Shown here: in pieces, positions 1-10,900 of the stretch
How positions within the stretch are numbered: the stretch's first letter is position 1
How the letters are laid out: the number at the start of each line of letters is the position of its first letter
DNA from: Brachycybe producta
Lineage: Eukaryota; Arthropoda; Diplopoda; Playtdesmida; Andrognathidae
DNA length: 64,000 nt
Direction: 5' to 3'
NCBI GenBank assembly: GCA_036925085.1
Contig: JAUPFP010000014.1
Span: 3,847,501 to 3,911,500, forward strand
Program-made: the position numbers and the translations under genes
Notes under the pieces: model-generated
Database searches by the model: none
Told to the model about the DNA's origin: nothing
What the model saw: only the letters and a program-made list of their open reading frames with translations

Positions 1-1017
1 CTGAAATTGTGGTTAAAAATTTTGTTGAGAAACTAAGAACCAAAACGACGAACAAACTTAATTGTCACTTGAACCCTCTGAACAGGGTGTCACCATAAGA
101 CAATTAAGTGGGATTGTTTACCTTTGAACCCGGTTCAGAGAGTTCAAGTTAAACGTTTAAGTTTCCTTGTTGAATAAGGAGGACGAAAGTAATACCGAGC
201 CTTCAAGGCTTCCAAACGACGAAGTCCCTTCTTTTGTTTCTCGATGTTTTCATGGAATAGCAGCGAAACGACATCGTTACGATCAGACCTAAATAGAAAT
301 ACTTGAAACGATCAATGATTGACACGAACACGCGGCATGCACTTTTCGGTTGTGTTTTATTCTTCCGCTCGCCTAACGAATTACGAACCCTGTGAACCAC
401 GTGGAGAGTACGGCTTTCTTCGAAGTCAAAACTTCAGGAGGAGGTGCAAGTGCACTTGCACGTTTTTTTTTGAAAATATATCGTAACCATCGCAAATTCT
501 TTGCTTTGGGTGATGCCAGTTGTTTTGCTGAAAGATATCGTGAAAATCGCTTTTTCTTTGCTTTGAGAGATGCCATCAAAGAGATTCTCTTTGGTGCCAT
601 TTCTATCGAGCAAGACACACATACACTGAAGACGATCAACTAACTTGTCTTGAACTAAGAGAGAAGTAAGTGTAGCCAGCACTAGCTTTTCGTTTGCTCC
701 TCCCCTTTATGAGCGTCATTAACTTCTAATTGGTTTGTTATTTGGTCTGACGTCACATGCCTTGTCGTTATCAATTTATAATTGGTTGATATTCGGTCTG
801 ACGCTCATAAAAGGGGGGCGGAGCAAACAAAAAAGCTAGTGCTGGCTACACTTGCCTGTGGCTCTTAAAGCTATGGAGCATTTTGGTGACAACAAAATAC
901 TGAGTGTAACCAAAAGATGGCGCAAACTGTACTTAGTGCTTCATTTACTATGTGGTGCTCTCTAGGAGTGACTTTTAGTACTAGACTACTCTTTATTGTT
1001 TTGTTTTGAAATTTTGA
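1..1017. other. Upstream flank of EED, repeat-rich, no gene seen
   Basis: I see no convincing coding exon here. Positions 40-180 form an imperfect foldback (cttgaaccctctgaacaggg against cccggttcagagagttcaag). Positions 444-461 are a perfect 18-bp palindrome. Positions 472-589 hold two diverged copies of a unit of about 58 bp (both contain ttctttgctttg followed by gatgcca). Positions 668-853 are a separate terminal-inverted-repeat element. The EED promoter should lie between this element and 1018, but I see no clear core-promoter motif. Confidence 0.5.
668..853. repeat. MITE-like element with ~50-bp terminal inverted repeats
   Basis: The left arm (668-718) begins aagtgtagccagcactagct and the right arm (about 801-853) ends agctagtgctggctacactt, its reverse complement. 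The match continues inward through gtttgctcc and gagcgtca with small indels. The interior of about 80 bp has no coding capacity and includes a TGACGTCA palindrome. Size and structure fit a non-autonomous miniature inverted-repeat transposable element. I could not define a clean target-site duplication. Confidence 0.75.
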
Positions 1018-2980
1018 ATGGACGTTGAGATGAACGATGACACAGGAGAAGATGAAATTGTACGGAGGGGGGTTTTTTTAAATGTATTTTCTTATACAGT
1101 TATTGTATTTGTTTGTAGGACGATACTTCGAGCGTTGGAAGCGGATCGACGGCTGAAACGGCGTCTAGAAGCGAAACACCGACGGCCACTGGTCAAGGGT
1201 TCGGAGGAGGAGGAGGAGGAGGAAGAGGCAAAAAGGGTAAAGGCTCGATGATGAGAGGAGGACGAATGAGGCGATACAAATTGGCCTACAAATGTGCGGC
1301 CTCTTTAAAGGTAGAAAGCAGAAGATCCACCTAAATTAGACACATTAATTGTGGTTGTTTTCTTATTTACTAGGAGGACCACGGACAACCGCTTTTTGGT
1401 GTTCAGTTCAATCATCAGCTTAGATCTCCCGTCATCTTTGCAACTGTCGGCAGTAACAGAGTAAAGAACCTCAGTTCTTAAATCAGTTTTAACAATTTCA
1501 TGAAATTTACACCACAATTCATGATTTTCCTTTCTATTTTATCAGTTTATTCGGTTATTCAAATTTGTTTAAAATAATAGAATTGGTTTCGTTTTAGATC
1601 ACCATTTACGAGTGTATGGATGGTGGTTCTCTTCGTCTGAAACAAGCGTACGCTGATCCAGATGTAAGATAGCTCCATTTTAAGCCTCGTGACCGAGTAA
1701 CAAGTCGAAGGTGATAACTTTATTTATTGTCTTTTTGCAGTCGGACGAGAACTTTTACACTTGTGCATGGTCTTACGATGACGTGAGCGGCCAAACGTTG
1801 TTGGCTTGCGCCGGAGCTCACGGCATCATTCGAATTTTGAGTCCAGTGAACGCGAGTTGCATAAAACATTACATTGGACACGGAAACGCAATCAACGAGC
1901 TCAAGTTTCATCCTTCAGATCCGAATCTCTTGTTATCTGTTAGTAAAGATCATGCTTTACGTCTCTGGAACATCAAGACGGATCAATGTATCGTCATCTT
2001 TGGAGGAGTCGAAGGACACAGAGATGAAGTTCTGAGTGCCGTAAGTAAATTCGACCGGAGACGAACTGATGTCCTTTTTATAAAGGTTCGGTAAAAAGCG
2101 GCCACTTATATTTTGTCTCGTGGCAGTTCGTAAAACATCTTAAGTTACTTTATAAGTAAAATAACATACAAGACGTACATTAAATGGGCGCTTTCACCTA
2201 GCTATTATAAAGTGAACCTTAGATACAAAACTAAGTTTGATCGAGGAGGTTTCAATCCGTCAGGATTTCGATCTGAGCGGCGAAAAGATTATGTCTTGCG
2301 GAATGGATCATTCTCTAAAGATGTGGCGTTTGGACATCGATCGAGTTCAGGATGCGATCGCTCAGTCGTACGCTTACAATCCGACAAAGACGAACAAACC
2401 GTTTGTCACCCTCAAACAACATTTTCCAGAGTTCTCTACTCGCGACATACATCGTAATTATGTGGACTGCGTTCGGTGGTTGGGTCGTTTCATCCTATCT
2501 AAGTCTTGCGAGAATTGTATCGTGTGTTGGAAACCCGGTCGCCTCGAAGATGATTGTTTTCCACTGCCGACAACGACGACCACGGCTCCACCTAGGCAGC
2601 ATCATCACGCGGCTCCCGATCAATCGTCCAACGCCACAATTCTTCACCGGTTCGAATATAAGGAATGCGAAATCTGGTTTATGCGTTTTTCCACCGATTC
2701 TTATCGTAAGATATTGGCTTTGGGGAATCAGGTCGGAAAAACGTTCGTTTGGGACATCGACGTTGAAGATCCAGCAGCTTCCAGGTTTAATTATCATTTG
2801 ATAAACTGTTCAGTGCTTTATTTTAACACCAAGATTCGATGTTCCCGTAACAGGTGCACAATTCTAAACCATCCGAAATGCGGATCTGCAATCCGACAGA
2901 CAAGTTTGAGCCACGACGGCAATATTCTCGTGTGTGTTTGTGACGATTCGACCGTCTGGCGATGGGACAGAATGCGATGA
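1018..2980 (+). CDS. EED: Polycomb protein EED (embryonic ectoderm development), WD40 repeat
   Basis: EED is the PRC2 subunit that binds H3K27me3 and allosterically activates EZH1/2 in the nucleus. Exons: 1018-1059, 1119-1310, 1374-1460, 1598-1663, 1741-2040, 2264-2784, 2854-2980. All junctions are GT-AG and phases agree, giving 444 aa against 441 in human. The N-terminal 78 residues are low-complexity (a Gly run, then basic residues). The WD40 propeller follows, with near-invariant stretches such as [30 protein letters not shown] and [14 protein letters not shown]. Aromatic-cage positions F86 and Y135 are retained, but the residue after W367 is Phe where human has Tyr365. An insert rich in Thr, Pro and His (about residues 330-350) lengthens one loop. 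The last intron (69 nt) is in frame and stop-free. A poly(A) signal lies at 3053. It is convergent with NDUFAF4. Confidence 0.96.
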
Positions 2981-3027
2981 TGACGAGGGAAAAAACAACA
3001 CACAAAATGATAATTTCTAAATTAAAT

Positions 3028-3058
3028 TTTATTACGTTCACACTTTTTTTTAAATAAA
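3028..3058. terminator. Overlapping convergent poly(A) signals of EED and NDUFAF4
   Basis: AATAAA at 3053-3058 on + serves EED (stop at 2980). AATAAA on - at 3033-3028 serves NDUFAF4 (stop at 3076). Each signal lies beyond the other gene's, so mature 3' ends cleaved 10-30 nt downstream would overlap by several tens of bases. Confidence 0.7.
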
Positions 3059-3075
3059 GACAAAAATAATCCATT

Positions 3076-4071
3076 TTATTCTAAAGTCTTTTGTTTTTCT
3101 GGTTTAGCAAACTTCGGATACAGTCCGGGCACTTTTCCCGATGCTTCTCCGGACGGAACGTGAAGTTGTAGAGTCGAGAAATGTTTTACAATCTGATGAA
3201 TTAAATCTTCGTCAAGTCGATATTTCGTTACCGCGTCCTTCAGATTCGCTTCGTCTGCTTCTAACTCTTGGAATTGGATGAGAAGTTCTGTCGCTTCCAT
3301 TAGAGTGATTCGCCCTTCGGTGATTGACTTAGTTTTGGTCTCTTTTCCTTCGTCTTCATTCCATTTCGATACGATTGGAAACTGTTGACGAGACGGCAAC
3401 GTTCTTTTGCTCGTTTCTGGTACTTTAATACTCTAAAAAAAATATTGTTGTCGATTAGAAGCAAATTAGGATTTAAATTGTTTGATACTTCGATAGTTGT
3501 TGCAGTGACGTAAACATCTTTGAGATTTCCTAGTAGTTTATCGTCCTTCTTTTGAATTTCATTAATTAAATCAGGGTTTTCTGCAATTTATTTAGAATAT
3601 TTCGTTAATTTTGTGGTTCTTAAGATTCCATAAAACAGTCTATAAAAATGAACTTTTTGTCCATAAAAAGTTCATTTTTAAAGATATTAACATTCTAGCG
3701 TTTAACACAAATTCAATTTCTTAGTGTTAGCACTTTTGTTAGAACTTCAAGGTTTATTTCAAAACTTAGAAGAGTAAACGAAGATGTTCCTGTAGTTCAC
3801 TGTGAAATATTTAAAGATATCTTTACGAAAATACGTTCTAGTTTCGTTTACTTTTCTAGTTTCGAATAAAATGTTGAATTCTTTAATAAGTTAGTTTAAA
3901 AAAAGGCATTCTCGTTGACGGACCGTTAACTAGTTTGTCAATGAGGTGAACGGTCGTCGGATGTCGAGGAGCCGCCTTTGGAATCTGTTTATCAATGTAT
4001 TTGTGAGCGCGACTTTCAACGTTAAAATTCTTGAAAGGTCGTTTCACATATGTAGACAGCACTTTGCCCAT
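3076..4071 (-). CDS. NDUFAF4: NADH dehydrogenase complex I assembly factor 4
   Basis: This is a mitochondrial factor needed to assemble early complex I intermediates. Exons on the minus strand: 4071-3924, 3580-3489, 3432-3076, totalling 198 aa (human 175). Exon 1 carries the family N-terminus: a start MGKV, then RPFKNFNVESRAHKYI and APRHPTT, matching the human pattern of basic residues, NFNLENRA and APRHPST. Exon 2 encodes NPDLINEI, KKDDKLL and LKDVYV, aligning with the human EIARKDEKLLSFLKDVYV block. Exon 3 carries ITEGRITLMEATELL, the counterpart of the human KGKISIVEALTLL block. The exon 1 donor (GTCCGT at 3923) is weak, but it is the only one that restores phase and an ungapped alignment. 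The start was chosen by homology; an in-frame ATG 54 nt upstream is less likely. It shares a promoter with CMSS1. Confidence 0.9.
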
Positions 4072-4553
4072 CTTAAGGTCTCTTTTTTTTCCCTTCCTAA
4101 AAACGTAAAAAACTGAGAAATTCAACGCGAAATATCATTTCTCGTGTAGAAATCCCTCTTCAGCTGATGGTCGGCGCCATTTTTAATTGTCACAATCGAT
4201 ATCTAAATCGATTTACTAAAAATATTAATATCGATGTGTGTCAGTGTTTTAAATTAGCAACATATAGCCCGCGAGCCGCAAAAGCCGCGCACATACTATA
4301 GGTTTTTTGTTTTTAATGAGAAATCGATGCAAAACTTGATTTTAATTAACTTATAATTTGTTCATAATATGTTGTAAACAATTTTATAAAGTGAACAGAT
4401 AGGTTTTATTATTTGTTTGGCCCGCAATTTTTAAGAGGTTGATTATTGTTATATATTTACGGCAAGTAATATAGTTCGATATTAATATCAATTGTTATAT
4501 CGATTAAGTTTTAGCAATGAGCATGTATGTAGGAACCGGTTCATCTTACAGTA
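4072..4553. promoter_or_regulatory. Bidirectional promoter NDUFAF4 / CMSS1 with five ATCGAT sites
   Basis: This is the 482-bp gap between divergent start codons. The palindrome ATCGAT occurs at 4195, 4207, 4230, 4323 and 4499, a clear excess for such a short interval. Similar TATCGATA-type sites (DRE) mark housekeeping promoters in insects; whether the same factor acts here is inference. A GGCGCCAT element lies near 4173. Confidence 0.5.
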
Positions 4554-5784
4554 ATGGCGGACGATCTTGACGACAGTTGGTGGGAAGACGGTAATTTTTG
4601 TTTAAAAAAACGTATTTTAGTTGGTTTAAAGTCGATTTATTTTTCTAATAACACATATAGACGGAGCTTCTGTGGTTGAGGAGCCCGAGTACGAAGAAAA
4701 GGTCGAAGAGAAGTCTCTGAAACGAAAGAGAAATACATTTTCTGGTTCTGTTAATGGATGGCAGCCATCTTTGAGCAACCCTAAGCAGCCCAATTTACTG
4801 GAGCCGCGTGCAGACAAGAAAAAGAAGAAACGAAAGAAAAGGGTGCACTTATTGCTGTCTTTTTCTATTATTCGCACTTTTCTAATTATTTTTTTACGCG
4901 TGAATGCCAGAACAGAAGACAAAAACGGAAGAATTGGCAGAAAATCTCAATCCTATCGAACCGTTGAAGGAGTTTCACAAAGTTATAAAAGCCCTAGAAC
5001 AACATATGACTGTTTTTGAAAGGGATGAGTTCAGAGTAGATGGTATTCGATTTCATTTTGATTAAATGAACGAACAAAAGAAATCTAATAGAGTTTAAAT
5101 TCTCGTAGGATTGTCCATTATCCAGCAGAATCTGGATGGTGACATCGAGTCTACTTTAAAAACGAGTCTTGCTCGATGCTCCGGGTTTTTTTCAAGAAAG
5201 ACTAAAGCCGCTGGCCAGCCGTTCGTCCTCTTTGTGACCGGATCTGCTATCAGAGCCGTCGATTTGAAACGGTTTCGTTAAAACTCGATCATAACTTTAC
5301 GAATGTAGCTTTTTTTTAAATGGTTTAATTTGCAGGAATCTTCAGAATATGAGTTCGGAATGCAAGATTGCCAAACTGTTCGCTAAACATATGAAGGTGG
5401 AGTTTGGAATTTGAGTCTTTAAAGTTAAATCCTTTAATAATTAACTTTGAATCACTTTCAGATTAAAGATCAGGTTTCGTTTTTGTCCAAGAACTTTATA
5501 AGTGTTGCAGTTGGAACGCCAAAACGAATTCACGAACTGATTGAACTGAGTACGATGAATATGTGATATGTGTGTTCCAAGCATTTGATTGTTTTTTTTT
5601 TATCGTTTTAGATGCCCTAAAATTGTCGAAATTGAAGTATATTCTTTTGGATTGGACGTGGAGAGACACGAAACTCCGCAGAATGGTCGAAATTTCGGAA
5701 GTAAAAAAGGAATTGTTCACACTTCTATTTAAACGTCTTTTTAATGCAGCAGAAAAATACAGTACACAGATTGTTCTGTTGTGA
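4554..5784 (+). CDS. CMSS1: CMSS1 (Cms1 ribosomal small-subunit homolog)
   Basis: This is the homolog of yeast Cms1, a small-subunit processome-associated nucleolar protein with a DEAD-helicase-like fold. Exons: 4554-4590, 4661-4842, 4916-5042, 5109-5271, 5336-5396, 5462-5549, 5612-5784. Phases agree throughout, giving 276 aa (human 279). The protein opens MADDLDDSWWED, the family's acidic DSWWE motif. It continues through a basic KKKKRKKR stretch (about residues 64-73). The conserved C-terminal core follows: VTGSAIRAVDL, KLFAKHMK, VAVGTPKRIHEL, then LDWTWRDTKLRRMVEI. Exon 3 could start at 4911 or 4916; only 4916 keeps the frame. A poly(A) signal AATAAA at 5795-5800 follows the stop closely. 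It is divergent from NDUFAF4 and convergent with the EPS8-like gene. Confidence 0.94.
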
Positions 5785-5923
5785 TTGACAAAAAAATAAA
5801 TGGTTTATTTACAAATCTATTTCTATTAATAAGCTTTTTTTTCTATAAAAAATATATTATGTACGAAAGAACATTTCAAGAGGACTAGAAGAGTTTTATT
5901 ATCAGTGGGTTTTGCATCTGGAT

Positions 5924-7973
5924 TTAAGAGAAGCGGGATCTCGGCGTGCTCAAAGAGCGAGTGTCTTCGGACAAGAAGGTTTCGGTGTCTGTATTGCCAC
6001 CGTTGCTACGGTGCCGTGTCCTTGAATAAGGACGATTGTGGACCACTGTACCGTTTGGAGGATAACAAGCCTCCCATCCCTCGAGTAACATCGCATTGCA
6101 TAATGAATCGTCTCCTTTCCATTCATCTCTAAAAAAAAAATCAAAAGCGGAATTTTTTTAATGCTTTTTTCGATCGATAAAGCTGGTTAGAGGCTAGAGT
6201 TTCAAGTCGGTAGCACCTGCGAACTGGAAAACTCTCGCCAGTCTTTTTTATTTAAAAAAACAATTTTGGATGCCAAAACGCTGATTCCACACGATGCATG
6301 TGACAAAGTGCATGCATTTTTCACCTTGAACACTTTGCACAGGGTTCCAACATAGAAAAACCTTTTTAGAGTAGTTAATAATGTTTGTTCAATGACTGAA
6401 AATTACAAAAAGTTCAAGGTGAAAATATAGACAAATGCATACATCGTGTGGAACCGGTCGGGGAAAGTCGTTTCACGTTTTATTAGATAACCATAGCCGA
6501 CATTTGATTAAAACGCCATATTCATATATTATCTAAACTATCCATTAGTAATTTCAAAAGAATTTGCAATATTTATCTTAGTAATTGCAATATTATTCAC
6601 AAGAAATATCTTGGTTATTGCACCCGTATCACGTTTTAGTTACAACATATATAGAGCGCTCCGAGCAATCTGATACTTGTTTGGCAAAGAGAGAGAGAGA
6701 GAGATCAGAACCAAGCACTCTAAAAAAAAGTAATCGGAAACGTCCCACGTGCGCGCGTAAAATACAAACGTTGCTGTTTTTCAATGGACCTTGGCGTTGT
6801 CCACGCGCTTCCTAATGACTTCCAGACATCGATTTCATTGGAAACAAGACTGAGGTGTAGAAATCGAACCGCATCTCGACTTAGAAGCGGCAAAACGACC
6901 CTCGAAGGCAGAGAAGGAGGATACAACGAAGGACAGTTGAGACAGACGGACACGAGGGTCTTAAGGTGGGCGAAGGTCACGTGGATCAGTTCGGGAGCAT
7001 TCGGTTCGTACAGGTCGTATTTTAACCTCGCCTATTTTTAACAAATTAAAAAAAAAAAAAGAATGGAACATATTTAGAAAGATGTAATTAAGGTTTTAAT
7101 TAAGATAATTTCATTATTCTGTTGTGTATTTCTTGATATTTTCAAAGCGTTTAAAACCAGATAAGCGTACGTATAGACTCCTACTGGCCCCTGGAAGACA
7201 ATAACGTCTTCATTTCCGGTGTAAAGAATTTATGCAAATTCAGATTGTAATAAAGACACTTTCCGTTTTATATAGGAGTCACAATTTCACTTTTTTTTTT
7301 TTTTTTGGTGGTAACTGCAACTTTACTTTGTTCTACCTTATCTTGTTTTCTTGAATTGTTTATTATATATTATCAATGTGATATTAAGTATAATACCTAC
7401 TATGTAATTAATGACCAATTTGATGCGCTTGAATATGCCGGTCATGTCCAGTTCAGTGGGCATGTAGCGGATGACCTCAGGTGGTGATGATGATAGAGAA
7501 GACGATGAGTTTTTTCTTTTCCTGTTCTTCTTCTTCTTTACTTTATTCTTCTTCTGATGAAACGCTCTTTTAGTAGATCCAGGAGGACCAGAAGAACAAG
7601 ATTCCTGCAGGGCCGCCTGCACGTGGGCCACGAACGCCTCCACGTCCCTCATGCACTGGTGCAGCACGTGCTTCTCTCAGACCGTGTAGGTAGAATTAGG
7701 AAGAGGAGGAGGAGGAGGGGGGGGGGGGGGGGGGGGTTGGAAGAAGAATTACACACCATGAACCATATTATTAGAGCTCTGGTGGTTGGCTAGATGGGTT
7801 TTAATTGCAATTTCTTACCGTAGCTTCCTCCGGATCGAAATGTTTGCTATTAAAGACGTGATCTTCGCCGCCACCAGCAATGCTACGAACCTTTCTAGAA
7901 ATATCAGATCTCTGATCAGCTCCTCCGTTGTTGCTTCCCGTGTCGTTCGGACGCAAAACGAACACGTAGGTCG
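5924..7973 (-). CDS. EPS8: EPS8-like protein, C-terminal four exons (5' part not found)
   Basis: EPS8-family proteins cap and bundle actin and scaffold Rac signalling. Four minus-strand exons join in phase: 7973-7819, 7673-7401, 7031-6790, 6128-5924, about 290 aa. They match the middle of EPS8: a helix CMRDVEAFVAHVQAAL followed by a KKKKNRKRK basic run (EPS8: DDIEFFITKLQKAAE and KKNKKGKRK), then ARLKYDLYEPNAPELIHVTF, then LLSRDAVRFLHLSL and WKSLGSAWTTPR (EPS8: LLNKDTIDFLNYTV and WMSLGGTWMKAR). About 60 residues later the frame stops, with AATAAA at 5900-5895. No SH3 domain or C-terminal effector region is present. The N-terminal PTB exons were not located in the 3.6 kb upstream. The exon at 7973-7819 is less certain. 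A 20-nt G run lies in the first intron. Confidence 0.75.
6285..6453. repeat. Foldback element in EPS8-like last intron
   Basis: The left arm ttccacacgatgcatgtg, with ttttcaccttgaac, is mirrored by the right arm gttcaaggtgaaaa, with acatcgtgtggaa. The arms are imperfect (about 40-45 bp) around a spacer of about 90 bp. There is no coding capacity. This family is distinct from the abundant foldback elements elsewhere in the window. Confidence 0.65.
7717..7736. repeat. Poly-G homopolymer run
   Basis: About 20 consecutive G follow a (GGA)n stretch, inside an intron of the EPS8-like gene. Read as minus-strand RNA it is poly-C. Other long G or C runs occur near 30260, 35346, 54050 and 58300. Confidence 0.85.
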
Positions 7974-10900
7974 CTGTCAAAGTGTTATAAAGAACGGTTA
8001 TAAGGGGTGGGGGGGGCATTAAGATGGTTTACGAACAGCTGATTTTCGAACTCATTATTATTCTGTCTTTCAGGTGCAAAATTTAAAAGAAATTGGAAAG
8101 TGTTTTAGAAATTAGAAGGGTAGATCAATCACGTATGGGTGTTTTCATGTTGATATCTTAATAAATATACTTTTTATAGACAAGAATTTAAAAAAAATTT
8201 ATCATATGCTTGTTGGGTCATTATTAATTATTGAAAATACCATTTAAATGATTGAGCTACCCTTCTAGTTTCCAAAACAAGTTCAAATTCATAGTAAACC
8301 ACTAGTAAGCCACTTTTATGAACCATAAACTGACCTGCACATTTGCTGCTGAACCTTCCTCCCATGTCATTTATGAATAAATATAATAATCCACTTTCTT
8401 TTTATTATTATTAATATTACAACAGATTTTTCTTCACATTAATTAATTCATTCGCAAATAAAAAATGGATCAATTCATTCATTTCCATTGATTTAAATAA
8501 ATTGCACAGGGTGTGTACTACAGGTAAATAGTATCCTATGTTTGTGTCCTATATTGCGCGTGTACAAACTTAATCCATTTGAGACATTTTGAAAATTTGC
8601 ATACAAAAAAGGTGATGAGATGCGATAGACAGAGAGAGAGCGAGTGAGTGACAGGTAGGTGCCTGCTCGTGGTGCAACCTCGTGTTCGTCTGTACCTACT
8701 GTCTTGGGTACAATGTTGTTGTTGTTGTTATGTTGAAATCTAGTAGTAGTAATAATAATAATGATAATAAGCAGGTCTTGTCCTGAATTCCTCAGTGAAC
8801 AAAAAAAGCAAACAAACTTGGCACAGAAAAAAAAACTACGTATAAAAATATAAGATATTCAAGAATACGAAATTCTTTTTCTCTCTCTTCTTACAACTTG
8901 TGAATACAAAATGCAAGGAATAAATTTCTTTGGTAGTTTGCCTAACATGCAAAGAAAATGACTAAGAATGAGATTTTTGTTTCTCAAACTACTTTTAATT
9001 CACATTTTGTATATGGCATCCGTCAAAGTGGAAAACCAGTCATTATGAAAATGCACTAGTCAATTTGCAAAACCATGCACATCACAAAATTGCTTTTTTT
9101 TCAAACGTTTTTTCAGAATGCCTACACATCAAATCAGCCAATCTATGACAATGCAAAATTGTATTTATCTGTTTGTTTTTTTGTTCTAGGCATTTTGCAT
9201 TTCTCTTCTAATTTCTAAGCAATTTACAAAACACCTAATTTTATATTAAATTCGCAGTTTTCAGGCGTTGTCCAGAATGCCTACACATCAAAGCGACAAT
9301 CTAGATATTGAAAAATTATGCAGATCTATTTGATTTGTTATAATTAGGCTTTTTGCGCCTTTTTTAAAAAAAATTTCTTGGCAATTTTCAAAACCACCAA
9401 TTTGGTAATGCATTTTATAATATCTCTATAGGCTTGTTTTAGGCATTTTGCGCATTGTCTTAATACTCTAGAGCCTATATTTAATATTCAGTTTTACAGT
9501 TTTGTAAAATGACTAGTGACTTTGTATTATGACTGATTTTTCACATTGAACGTGTATACAAAAGGAGGCTTTATTCTTATTTTTTTGTTGTGTGTGTGTA
9601 ATTATTGTGATCCGAACTGCGTGTCTGGGTCACGTGACCCGACCCTATTCTCAGGGATTTTTTCTTTGCATTCTGTCTTACAACACATTAGTAATTGAGC
9701 TGTAATTTAAGTGCAATTACATTAGAACAATTAGAAGAAGATGGAAAAAACAACAATAACACGCTTTTAAATAAGTACAGACAGAAAGTAGAATAGCCGT
9801 TTTTGTATCATTATTATTTCTTCGCAAGTTTTAATTAAACTTTTCCTGTTGGAAAAGTGTCAGAATATAAAATTGCTTTATTTTTATGACATCACCTAAT
9901 AAAATATATAAATATAAAAACACACACACATTATATTCTGCTAACCTTGGCCCATAACCCGAAATAAAATTAGGATTCAAGACCTAGAACAAGTTCTATT
10001 TCAAAAGAATTCTTTATTTCGTGATTTTTTTTTCTCTTGTGAGGAAATAATATTTCTTCGCATTCTTTTGCTCTTATGAAAGTTAATTTGGGTTCATTTC
10101 CGTCATTTTATTATTATTATTATTATTATTATATTTTTTTTTTATTTGATCTTGTTATTATTTTGTGAAATTACAATTATTGTCAGCCGTGACCAAATAT
10201 TTGGCGATGCCAATTGTTCTGCATCCCCAATTTCTTCTCTTTAGGCCTACCTATATTCTATTTTTATTTTAAGTACTACAAAACTATAATTTGGCTAGTT
10301 TAACGCTAATTAAAATCAATATACTTTCACATTAATGTAAAATATAAATAAAAATCAATTTGGTATTTATTTGAGTAGAAATAACTGTGCAAATTTAAGT
10401 TTGAGTCACAATTTAGTAACAACTTAATAATGAACATAACTAGCTTGCTTATTTTATAATTTTTTTTTTACTTTACTTCTAATTTATTTATTTTTTGCAT
10501 GTAAACGGTAATACGGTAATACGGTATTATAAAATATTAAAATTAAACAACATAATATTAATTATAACATCAATCATTCTGGTTATTAATGTTATCTCAA
10601 TTATAGTTGTTAATTTTCGTGCTTTTGCATAATTACTATGGAAATTACAGTTCATTTTTAAAAACCAAAACATTTTTTTTTAAAAAAAGTAGGTTATTAT
10701 TTGCTGTTTTTTGTATCTTATTTCAATTGGTTGCAACCACACTAGTAAAAATAGTTTATGATTTAAATATACTAATAATATTAATTATAAGAGAATTTAT
10801 TGAACTAAAAAGTGAAAACTAACAACTAATTTTATATTATTCAACATATTTTATATTTACATTCCATTATAAATATTTAAATATTTTACAGGATGCAATG

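Noticed and set aside
2641..2660. B-box-like ggttcgaatat suggesting a tRNA gene
   Set aside because: It lies within the EED coding exon and has no A box or cloverleaf.
8650..8702. Possible microRNA hairpin (gacaggtaggt against acctactgtc)
   Set aside because: Only the terminal ~10 bp pair well. The inner arms do not pair, and no known mature microRNA seed is evident.
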